Source: UBA5951 sp009936885 (GTDB lineage: Bacteria > Pseudomonadota > Alphaproteobacteria > Puniceispirillales > Puniceispirillaceae). From it: a stretch of 6,129 nucleotides of DNA. The stretch lies in contig CALKVA010000017.1 of NCBI GenBank assembly GCA_937996625.1, positions 1 through 6,129 of the forward strand, written 5' to 3'. The notes beneath the pieces were generated by a model. That model had not been told where the DNA came from. It searched no databases and was given only the letters and a program-made list of their open reading frames with translations. Position 1 is the stretch's first letter. The number at the start of each line of letters is the position of its first letter. This document shows, in pieces, positions 1-4,929 of this stretch. Made by a program: the position numbers and the translations under genes.

Positions 1-1
1 C

Positions 2-121
2 CCTTATCCTATTTTTGGCACTTTGTATGGTAGTATTATTTCTGCGCTTTTATGGATATGCAGAACGAAACAACCAAATAATCTTTATCATGGGTGGGTA
101 GATAAAGGTATGGGTAGGTAG
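2..121 (+). CDS. Possible 3' end of a membrane-protein gene (partial, frame undecided)
   Basis: Two plus-strand frames are open from the left edge. The frame starting at base 3 stops with TAG at 99-101 and gives a very hydrophobic 32-residue tail (begins LILFLALCMVVLFLRFYGYA). The frame starting at base 2 stops with TAG at 119-121 and gives a 39-residue tail containing FGTLYGSIISALLWI, also partly membrane-like. Both stops lie inside the tandem duplication at 90-127. I recognise neither tail, and too little sequence is present to decide by codon use. If either is real, it is the end of an integral membrane protein transcribed rightwards, and the terminator at 459-487 could end its transcript after a long untranslated stretch. 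Both could be chance. Confidence 0.3.
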   Translation, partial: PYPIFGTLYGSIISALLWICRTKQPNNLYHGWVDKGMGR

Positions 122-127
122 ATAAAG
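90..127. repeat. 20-bp tandem duplication (about two copies)
   Basis: The 18-base unit ATGGGTGGGTAGATAAAG (90-107) recurs as ATGGGTAGGTAGATAAAG (110-127) after a 2-base spacer. The period is 20 bp and there is one G/A difference. Both candidate reading frames from the left edge terminate inside it. It is probably a slippage duplication; no protein-binding role can be seen. Confidence 0.85.
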
Positions 128-458
128 AGTTTGAAAGCAGAACATTAAAGATTTTGATGGATGAGTTTCAAAAATTGTTTTGTTTTTTATAGCTCTGAAT
201 GGATGCTTATATTTACTTGGGTTTATGGGATAAATCTGAAGCGTCAATAACTTGCATTTGATGTGTAAAAAAAATGATTTTTTATTCTTAAAATGGTGAT
301 GTTATTTTCAGACCTGTATTTTAAGAAAGAGGCCCCGTGTTTAATAGGTGAAGCAAAATACGCATCACTCATAGCAATTCTTAGCACTATTAATGTCTGA
401 ATTTTATTTTATGGTAATTTTATATGGTTATTTGTCATTCCCATGTTCCCAAAACTGC
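128..458. other. Gene-poor AT-rich interval
   Basis: No convincing gene is present in about 330 bases. An open frame on the minus strand crosses it, but it starts at TTG, lacks a ribosome binding site and runs through the tandem repeat, so it is judged spurious. A small A/T dyad sits at 269-283 (AAAAAAT, G, ATTTTTT). The only organised signal is the terminator immediately to the right, so this stretch is either a long 3' untranslated region or the body of a small RNA. No good promoter was found within it. Confidence 0.5.
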
Positions 459-487
459 AGGGTAGTTGTAAAACTACCCTTTTTTTT
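459..487 (+). terminator. Strong intrinsic (Rho-independent) terminator
   Basis: A perfect 9-bp stem AGGGTAGTT (459-467) / AACTACCCT (472-480) closes a four-base loop GTAA and is followed directly by an uninterrupted T run (480-487). This is a textbook plus-strand terminator. No confident gene lies just upstream, so it ends either the partial left-edge gene or a non-coding transcript. Confidence 0.9.
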
Positions 488-817
488 ATCAAATTTTCTA
501 GATAGTTTTGTGGAACGCTGCTAGCGCTGCCGTGGTATAACAATCAATTTTCAAATTCGGGCAAATTATTTAAATCGGTTCTGTGCGATTAGCTTTTGAA
601 TATTTTCAATGCGATTAAGAATGCTAGAATTACAATAAAATTAGTCATAACGCACTCGCTTCACCATAATGTACGTATCCCAAATTAACTTAGATTTTTC
701 ATTTCATCAGAATGTTTTCTAAAATACTTGATAGACTTTCCTGATAAATGTTACGAGCGGTGATGATGGGTAATGATTTTATCTGTTCTTTATTGTGGCA
801 AATAGATTGGAGTACAT
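488..817. other. Intergenic region without a confident gene
   Basis: About 330 bases separate the terminator from the small membrane-protein gene. There is a short GC-rich patch at roughly 513-532 containing CGCTG-CTAG-CGCTG. On the minus strand a 19-codon ORF (648 to 589, MTNFIVILAFLIALKIFKS) is hydrophobic but has only a weak ribosome binding site, so it is not called. A promoter for the downstream small gene is expected here, but no convincing -35/-10 pair was found. Confidence 0.5.
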
Positions 818-937
818 ATGTTCAAAAAAGTTATAAAAGCCATTCTAAGCTATCTTCTCATCGGACTTATAATTATCGTCGTGCTTTGTCTTGCAATGGT
901 ATTATTTTATGTCATTGAAGGCGCTGTAAGTTTGTAA
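818..937 (+). CDS. 39-residue single-span small membrane protein
   Basis: ATG at 818 opens a 39-codon frame ending in TAA at 935-937. A GGAG Shine-Dalgarno (809-812) sits five bases before the ATG, good spacing that supports real translation. The peptide starts MFKKVIKAIL, with three lysines in the first seven residues, followed by one long hydrophobic segment at about residues 9-33 rich in Ile/Leu/Val, and a short tail ending EGAVSL. This predicts one transmembrane helix with the basic N-terminus inside. I do not recognise a family. Small single-span proteins like this often act as accessory subunits or regulators of membrane complexes, and some are toxins of type I systems, but nothing here decides. 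It is convergent with the minus-strand genes to its right. Confidence 0.65.
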   Translation: MFKKVIKAILSYLLIGLIIIVVLCLAMVLFYVIEGAVSL

Positions 938-962
938 GCGCGCGAATAGGCATGTTTTTTAA

Positions 963-1042
963 CCAATACCCGATGTACACATAAATAAAACATAATTATG
1001 ATACTGAGTTTTAATAGTGAGTTAGCGTCTATCGGGCATCGG
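963..1042 (-). repeat. Long-range inverted repeat between convergent transcripts
   Basis: CCAATACCCGAT (963-974) and ATCGGGCATCGG (1031-1042) are inverted partners separated by 56 bases. Read on the plus strand there are two A-C mismatches. Read as minus-strand RNA both become G-U pairs, giving an unbroken 12-bp helix plus one flanking A-U pair. The interior contains the 10-bp palindrome CATAATTATG (991-1000). No minus-strand T run follows, so it is not a simple terminator. It could be an RNA structure at the 3' end of the minus-strand transcript or the ends of a degenerate mini-element. Confidence 0.5.
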
Positions 1043-1075
1043 TGTTTTTAAGTGCTGTTTAGTGTTAGTCTTGCT

Positions 1076-1177
1076 TTACTGGTGTCTTGCAAACACAAAT
1101 TCATCATGAAGCGAATCAAGATAAGCATCTGAATCTCTATCATCTGACGCTGATTTTAACTTTTCATAAATATTCAT
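1076..1177 (-). pseudogene. 33-codon ORF resembling the N-terminus of a SnoaL/NTF2-like protein, probably truncated
   Basis: ATG at 1177 reads 33 codons to TAA at 1078-1076. The peptide begins MNIYEKLKSASDDRDSDAYL and continues with an LHDEFVFARHQ stretch. The pattern of an N-terminal helix, an acidic turn, then LHxxFxFxRHQ resembles the start of SnoaL-like/NTF2-fold proteins as I recall them; no search was done. Such proteins are usually about 110-140 residues, so only the first quarter is left. Reading on past the TAA in the same frame gives no recognisable NTF2 sequence before another stop near the inverted repeat at 963-1042. The start codon lies in the hairpin at 1176-1191, and the gene follows the terminator of the 98-residue gene, so expression may be poor. 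It is most likely a gene remnant; a genuine micropeptide is the alternative. Confidence 0.45.
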
Positions 1178-1191
1178 AGGTTTTTACCTAT
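1176..1191 (-). promoter_or_regulatory. Hairpin covering the ribosome binding site and start codon of the 33-codon ORF
   Basis: Read on the minus strand, ATAGGT, AAAA, ACCTAT is a perfect 6-bp stem with a four-base loop. The last two stem bases are the A and T of the start codon, and the AGG in the 5' arm is the only Shine-Dalgarno-like stretch nearby. Such a structure would be expected to hold translation down. The ORF itself may be dead, so the pairing may be incidental. Confidence 0.4.
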
Positions 1192-1203
1192 TCTCTGATT
1201 ACG

Positions 1204-1236
1204 AAAATAGGAATTTCGTTTTGAAATCCCTATTTT
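1204..1236 (-). terminator. Intrinsic terminator after the 98-residue gene
   Basis: Arms at 1204-1217 and 1223-1236 close a five-base loop. As minus-strand RNA all 14 pairs form, counting one G-U, and the 3' arm ends in TTTT. On the plus strand the same position is an A-C mismatch, and a T run also follows (1233-1237). The structure therefore fits minus-strand transcription best and might work in both directions. It lies 35 bases past the stop codon at 1272. Confidence 0.75.
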
Positions 1237-1271
1237 TGAATGTGCTGTTTTATAAGTTAAATTGCATATTG

Positions 1272-1568
1272 CTACATATTGACGGTAGTGCAATCATATA
1301 GCATCGACACCTCAATGCACTCGTCATAAATAGGTTTGACGATTTCATTTTTACCAGAAACGAAATTTTTCATTCCTGCTTCATCATATACAAACACCTT
1401 AAACATGACTGCTGATTTGTCAGGTGTAACAGAAGCAATTGTTTTTTCAGGGTAGGCGAATTTTTTTCTCTCATTCAAACCTTCTTCTGATTGCATAAAG
1501 CCCATAAATTTCTCGAAGCTGCCTTCTGTCTCTTTGAATTTAACAATCGCCAACATCTCTTTTTCCAT
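1272..1568 (-). CDS. Conserved-looking small cytoplasmic protein of unknown function (98 aa)
   Basis: The frame runs from ATG at 1568 to TAG at 1274-1272. The protein is acidic and soluble, with no signal peptide or membrane segment. Its layout is an N-terminal strand (MLAIVKFK), a helix around residues 17-33, a strand around 52-61 (SAVMFKVFVYD), a second helix around 63-81 and a final segment ending LYDCTTVNM. This beta-alpha-beta-beta-alpha-beta order is that of a ferredoxin-like or dimeric alpha/beta-barrel fold. It recalls small DUF3764-type proteins, but that link is weak. Two cysteines (84, 93) sit near the C-terminus. A second Met at residue 5 is a possible alternative start, and neither start has a strong ribosome binding site. 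It follows the DUF4396-like gene by 107 bp with its own possible promoter and terminator, so it is probably transcribed alone. Confidence 0.75.
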   Translation of the reverse strand: MEKEMLAIVKFKETEGSFEKFMGFMQSEEGLNERKKFAYPEKTIASVTPDKSAVMFKVFVYDEAGMKNFVSGKNEIVKPIYDECIEVSMLYDCTTVNM

Positions 1569-1606
1569 ATTTTAGTCTTTCTTTTATAAGTTTGATCTTC
1601 ATCGTT

Positions 1607-1635
1607 AAGAAAGCATTGGCCTTTCTTGAAGTCAA
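1607..1635 (-). promoter_or_regulatory. Possible promoter with dyad upstream of the 98-residue gene
   Basis: On the minus strand TTGACT (plus positions 1630-1635) matches a -35 box at five of six positions. A 17-base spacer leads to TTTCTT (1612-1607), a poor -10. The inverted repeat AAGAAAG (1607-1613) / CTTTCTT (1621-1627) overlaps this -10 and the spacer and could be an operator. Closer to the gene, TATAAA is a better -10 but has no good -35 at 17 bases. Tentative. Confidence 0.3.
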
Positions 1636-1675
1636 TTATCTTTCCCCGTTTTGTTATCATATGCTTATTTAGTAA

Positions 1676-2200
1676 TCATGACATCGGTATGACTGGATAT
1701 AATATAGCGCTGGTGTGTTGAATTGATTTTGATAAAATTATCATATTAGTGACAGGTTTTGCCCATCTCTTTAAGGCGCCAATAATTACAGGGTAGGGGG
1801 TAATAAAGCCTGAAAACAGCATGATTGGAAACACCCACCATTCTAATATAGCCTCGCCAGTGAGAAGCACGTCGGTTGCATTCATCGCTATTTCCACAGA
1901 AATCATAGAGAGCAAAGACATTCCAATTGCAATTTTGAAAGCTAACTTCATAGGCATCTGGCGGCTAAGAACAGCGGTTTCAAGGATAATAGAGGTTATC
2001 AACCCATTTATAATCGCAAGGCTCATGATGATAGCAAATACAGGCCAATATATGCCTGAAAATTGAAAAAATGCTATCGTCCCTAAATCTCCGATAGCGC
2101 ATCCAAGAAGGCACCAGCTTGTATTTTTTGAAGCTATTTTCCAATTATGCTTACATTTCCAATTAATAAATAAATTAATAGTATGTACTATTATCTTCAA
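1676..2200 (-). CDS. DUF4396-like integral membrane protein
   Basis: The 174-codon frame starts at TTG (2200) and stops at TGA (1678-1676). I recognise the hallmark stretches of DUF4396: WCLLGCAIGDLGTI (residues 29-42) and SMISVEIAMNATD (98-110). There are about four membrane segments, near residues 30-48, 53-75, 87-107 and 121-142, with a basic N-terminus (WKCKHNWKIASKN) preceding the first. The molecular function of the family is unknown to me. The start is unusual: no ATG exists between the upstream in-frame TAA and the first internal Met at residue 59, which is too late because it would remove the conserved WCLLGC motif. TTG is therefore the reasonable start, with an AAGAAG stretch abutting it. 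An upstream 23-codon ORF overlaps it by TTGA, suggesting coupled translation. The length agrees with a single complete domain. Confidence 0.8.
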   Translation of the reverse strand: MKIIVHTINLFINWKCKHNWKIASKNTSWCLLGCAIGDLGTIAFFQFSGIYWPVFAIIMSLAIINGLITSIILETAVLSRQMPMKLAFKIAIGMSLLSMISVEIAMNATDVLLTGEAILEWWVFPIMLFSGFITPYPVIIGALKRWAKPVTNMIILSKSIQHTSAILYPVIPMS

Positions 2201-2268
2201 CTTCTTTGATACTGATATTTAAATGCGTTTCTATCAGAACTGCATATTAGAAATGTAAATCGTAGCAT
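2197..2268 (-). CDS. Possible 23-residue leader peptide overlapping the DUF4396-like gene
   Basis: ATG at 2268 has a GAGG Shine-Dalgarno five bases upstream and reads 23 codons (begins MLRFTFLICSSDRNAFKYQY) to TGA at 2199-2197. The TGA overlaps the TTG start of the next gene in the sequence TTGA, the same geometry as the ATGA overlaps of translationally coupled genes. The downstream start has only a Shine-Dalgarno-like stretch with no spacing, so reinitiation by ribosomes finishing this ORF is a sensible mechanism. No amino-acid run typical of attenuator leaders is present. The alternative is that a single-base indel separated this frame from the membrane protein, making it that protein's real N-terminus. 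Confidence 0.45.
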   Translation of the reverse strand: MLRFTFLICSSDRNAFKYQYQRS

Positions 2269-2451
2269 TCAGGCCTCATATGTCTGTATTATTTCAATAA
2301 AAGAAGCGCTGCTGCTTAGATGAACCTTTCTTATTCTTATTGGAAGGAAATTGAGTGCGGGGATGCAATTATCATTTAAATTTTTTTAGCTTATGGAACG
2401 CCGGTATGTTTTTTCCTAAAAAATAACGTTAGAATGATCTCTACTCAGATA

Positions 2452-2475
2452 TGAGCGAGACCCAATGGGCGCTCA
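2452..2475 (-). terminator. Hairpin downstream of the asparaginase gene (possible weak terminator)
   Basis: TGAGCG (2452-2457) and CGCTCA (2470-2475) pair, and inside them CCC (2461-2463) pairs with GGG (2467-2469), leaving a three-base bulge. It begins 17 bases after the asparaginase stop. There is no T run straight after it on the minus strand; the first is about 30 bases further on (minus-strand TTTTTT opposite 2418-2423). It is more likely a 3'-end stabilising or Rho-assisted structure than a classic terminator. Confidence 0.4.
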
Positions 2476-2492
2476 GAAAATATAGGTGAATT

Positions 2493-3539
2493 TTAGATTT
2501 TAGGCTTTTCGCCATCCCAGTAAGTTTTTCCGATTTCATCGCCAGCGGCGTTTTTCATAGACAGCTCGGCAAAATGGTTGGCACCAGAAGCCTCAATTTT
2601 AAGCTCTGTTGCATATGCTTTGATTATACCAGCCATTGCAGTATCTGCTGCCCTCATGGCGCCATCTGCCATTTTAAGTACAATGGAACAATGCGCCTCT
2701 GGAATGATACAGGCATAAACACCCTCAGAACCATTTTTTACAAAAAAACTGCCTGCCGACTTATCTGTCATCACACTATTTGGTGCAGATGTTCCCCCAG
2801 TTAGAAAGGGAAACTTGGTTACACTTTCAAAAATATGACTGGCTGCTTTTTGTTCAGATTGGCTAAGTTTTTGAGGGCTTGCTAGCTGTGCCATTGCTCG
2901 TGCAAAACCAATTAACCTCATCGCTGGAGCAGGAAGGCTACACCCATCAATAGCTATTTTTTCAAGAGGCTTATCAGACAAGCTCTCCAGATGATTAAAC
3001 AGAGCCTGCTGCGCTGGGTGCTGTGGCTCGTAATAGCTGTCTATATCCCAGCCCTGATGTTTGCAAAATGCAAGTTGGCAGCAATGTTTTCCAGAACATC
3101 CGTGATAAATTCGTTTTGCAATGGCCTCCTTGTTTGATTGGTTTGCGTTGGCGCGTTGCAGAACTGAGATAAGACTTTGCTGATGTTGAGGAAGGGCTGG
3201 ACCACAGGCAAGATGTTTTTCTGATGAAAGATTAAGCTGTAAGAGCCAGCGCTCTGCCATTGTGATGTGCATTTCCTCTGCATGATGAGAAGCACAGCCA
3301 AAGGCAACTTGCTCATCTGCTATGGTTAATCCTGATGAGAGCGCAGTGAATACCTGAATCGGTTTCATGGCAGAGCGCGGAAAAATTACCTTATCTGGAT
3401 TGCCCCATGCGGCTAGAATCCCGTGCGTTGCATGATAGATAATTGCAGAGCCACGATGTATCGATTCAGTTAATCCTTGCCTATCTACCTTGACTAGAAC
3501 AGGCTCTAAGGTTGTTTTCTGGTTCTCAATCCTAGTCAT
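2493..3539 (-). CDS. L-asparaginase II family protein (PF06089 type)
   Basis: This 348-residue protein belongs to the Rhizobium etli ReAV-like asparaginase II family, zinc-containing amidohydrolases that convert L-asparagine to aspartate and ammonia and are unrelated to the E. coli-type enzymes. The family's key residues are visible: the S-x-x-K pair in PRSAMKP (Ser56, Lys59), the second serine in GCASHHAEEM (Ser84), the metal-site cysteine and lysine in GCSGKH (Cys148, Lys151), the second cysteine in DGCSLPAPAM (Cys200), and Lys268 in FFVKNGSEGVYA. Length is normal for the family and no signal peptide is present, so it is cytoplasmic. The ATG at 3539 follows an AGGGG Shine-Dalgarno (3550-3554) with a rather long 10-base gap; no other in-frame start fits. 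It lies 32 bp behind the dehydrogenase gene and is very likely co-transcribed. The exact substrate is inferred from family. Confidence 0.9.
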   Translation of the reverse strand: MTRIENQKTTLEPVLVKVDRQGLTESIHRGSAIIYHATHGILAAWGNPDKVIFPRSAMKPIQVFTALSSGLTIADEQVAFGCASHHAEEMHITMAERWLLQLNLSSEKHLACGPALPQHQQSLISVLQRANANQSNKEAIAKRIYHGCSGKHCCQLAFCKHQGWDIDSYYEPQHPAQQALFNHLESLSDKPLEKIAIDGCSLPAPAMRLIGFARAMAQLASPQKLSQSEQKAASHIFESVTKFPFLTGGTSAPNSVMTDKSAGSFFVKNGSEGVYACIIPEAHCSIVLKMADGAMRAADTAMAGIIKAYATELKIEASGANHFAELSMKNAAGDEIGKTYWDGEKPKI

Positions 3540-3571
3540 GCAACATGTGCCCCTATCATATTTTGGTCAGA

Positions 3572-4780
3572 TTAAAAGCCATATAAGGCTGCTGAATTTA
3601 ATCCAGAAAGCGCATTTGTTACACGTAATGAGCAAATTTGGTTAGTACCATCAGAATGCAAAAAGCTTGCTGCATCTCGAAGATATTTTTCCACCGGGTG
3701 CTCAAACATTATGCCAGCCCCACCAAGAATTTCTGTTGAAAGTCTGCATACTTCAAACGCAGCTTCTGATGCCTGTACCTTGGCTATTAGGCCTTGCACG
3801 CGGGCATCCTTGTCCCCAACATCGGCAAGCCAAGCAGCTTTGTAAATCTGTAGCCGCGCCCCATCTATTAGCATCGCCATTCTAGCTAGCATTAATGAGA
3901 CTGCTTGATGCTCAATGATGAATTTTCCACCTTGTTTGCGCTCTTTTGCATAACTCATCGCATAATCATAAGCAGCTCTTCCAACGCCTAATACTGTTGC
4001 AGCTGCCTCTGCCTTGCTGCCAGGCATATATTGGCTGCGAAGTGCAATTAATTTACCCTCGCCAAGCATGATATTTTCTGCTGGTATTCTACAATTTTCC
4101 AAATGAAAACAGCCGTTTGTTGCAAGACGTTGACTGCTTTTCTCATGGAAAAAATCAGCTCTAAAACCAGCTGTATCGCTTGGAACGATAAAAACAGCGC
4201 CAGATTCACTTAATGGTTTTGTGGTGTCTAGTCTGGCAGTAATAAAATATAATGTTGCCATACAGCCATTGGAGATGTAGCGCTTTGTTCCATTTAAGAT
4301 ATAACTATCCCCATCTCGCACGGCTGTTGTTTTCATGCCGATATCGGCTCCATCATAATAACCTTGATGATCTGAGCCTATATCAGGTTCGGTTATTCCG
4401 ATAGCAGTGGTTGCCTGATTATCAGCAACAAATTTGGGGATGAATTTAAGTTGTTGTTCTGGCGTCATGGCATCTTTAAACAAATGAGCCATTTTCCAGC
4501 ACTGATCCATTATTACCGCAAAACCGAGATCGGCAGCTGCTAATTCCTCTCCAACGATACACATTGTAAGGATCGATTCTTCTGCGCCCCCAAATTTTTT
4601 TGGCACTCCAAGAGTTCTTATGCCAGCTTCATCAGCTAGCTTAATCCAATCCCAAGGTATCCTGTCTTTTGCAAGCGGTATTCTATCTCTCGACAATGCC
4701 TCTGGTGCTACAATTTTTGTTGCAAATTCACGCGCAATTAATTGCCACTTACGCTGATTTTCACTTAAACTAAAATCCAT
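3572..4780 (-). CDS. Acyl-CoA dehydrogenase family flavoprotein
   Basis: A full-length 402-residue member of the FAD-dependent acyl-CoA dehydrogenase superfamily. In order: an N-terminal helical domain (about 1-120), the middle beta domain with the FAD/substrate signature ITEPDIGSD (129-137) and YILNGTKRYISNG (160-172), and a C-terminal helical domain with YAKERKQGG (277-285), the ILGGAG turn (351-356) and YLRDA (366-370). The usual catalytic glutamate of the YEGT motif is replaced: the sequence reads HSDGTN (375-380), placing Asp377 there. No glutamate stands at the alternative helix-G position used by isovaleryl- and long-chain enzymes, by my hand alignment. Substrate is unknown; it may oxidise an acyl-CoA or catalyse a related flavin reaction. 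ATG at 4780 has a GGGGAG Shine-Dalgarno six bases upstream (4787-4792). It is the first gene of a two-gene unit with the asparaginase, behind a clear promoter. Confidence 0.9.
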   Translation of the reverse strand: MDFSLSENQRKWQLIAREFATKIVAPEALSRDRIPLAKDRIPWDWIKLADEAGIRTLGVPKKFGGAEESILTMCIVGEELAAADLGFAVIMDQCWKMAHLFKDAMTPEQQLKFIPKFVADNQATTAIGITEPDIGSDHQGYYDGADIGMKTTAVRDGDSYILNGTKRYISNGCMATLYFITARLDTTKPLSESGAVFIVPSDTAGFRADFFHEKSSQRLATNGCFHLENCRIPAENIMLGEGKLIALRSQYMPGSKAEAAATVLGVGRAAYDYAMSYAKERKQGGKFIIEHQAVSLMLARMAMLIDGARLQIYKAAWLADVGDKDARVQGLIAKVQASEAAFEVCRLSTEILGGAGIMFEHPVEKYLRDAASFLHSDGTNQICSLRVTNALSGLNSAALYGF

Positions 4781-4791
4781 AACTCACTCCC

Positions 4792-4829
4792 CTGATATTA
4801 TCAGTATTACCAACCGTATGAGCTGTCAA
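4792..4829 (-). promoter_or_regulatory. Promoter and candidate operator of the dehydrogenase-asparaginase unit
   Basis: On the minus strand an exact TTGACA (4824-4829) is followed after 17 bases by TACTGA (4801-4806) as a weak -10; TAATAC, slightly closer, is an alternative. A 13-bp dyad, CTGATA-T-TATCAG (4792-4804), overlaps the -10 and touches the Shine-Dalgarno (4787-4792). This is where a bound repressor would block polymerase. Outer arms ACCAACC (4809-4815) and GGTTGGT (4857-4863) form a second, widely spaced inverted pair around the -35. The implied leader is only about 14 bases. Confidence 0.55.
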
Positions 4830-4929
4830 TTAAGCTAACCTAATTTGATAGGGGCAGGTTGGTTTTATTTCAGCTGTTGCAATACATAACGGGGATGGAG
4901 GATAAATTACGCTCAGAAGCGATTTCTCT

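Noticed and set aside
50..247. 65-codon minus-strand frame across the left intergenic region
   Set aside because: It starts at TTG without a ribosome binding site, runs through the tandem duplication and has no recognisable protein pattern.
589..648. 19-codon hydrophobic minus-strand ORF (MTNFIVILAFLIALKIFKS), overlapped by an 8-codon ORF ending at ATGACTAA
   Set aside because: It resembles a type I toxin peptide, but the ribosome binding site is weak, there is no antisense promoter or terminator arrangement, and chance is likely at this length.
1475..1660. 61-codon minus-strand frame overlapping the start of the 98-residue gene
   Set aside because: It overlaps the better gene in another frame, is strongly basic and patternless, and covers that gene's probable promoter.
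1821..2066. 81-codon plus-strand frame opposite the DUF4396-like gene
   Set aside because: It is antisense to a gene with recognisable family motifs and shows no independent evidence.
2574..2804. 76-codon plus-strand frame opposite the asparaginase
   Set aside because: It is antisense to conserved asparaginase sequence; its cysteine-rich, patternless translation looks like a shadow.
3041..3316. 91-codon minus-strand frame inside the asparaginase gene
   Set aside because: It is a shadow of a gene whose catalytic residues are all visible in the main frame.
3667..3885. 72-codon plus-strand frame opposite the dehydrogenase
   Set aside because: It is antisense to conserved dehydrogenase motifs and has no ribosome binding site of note.
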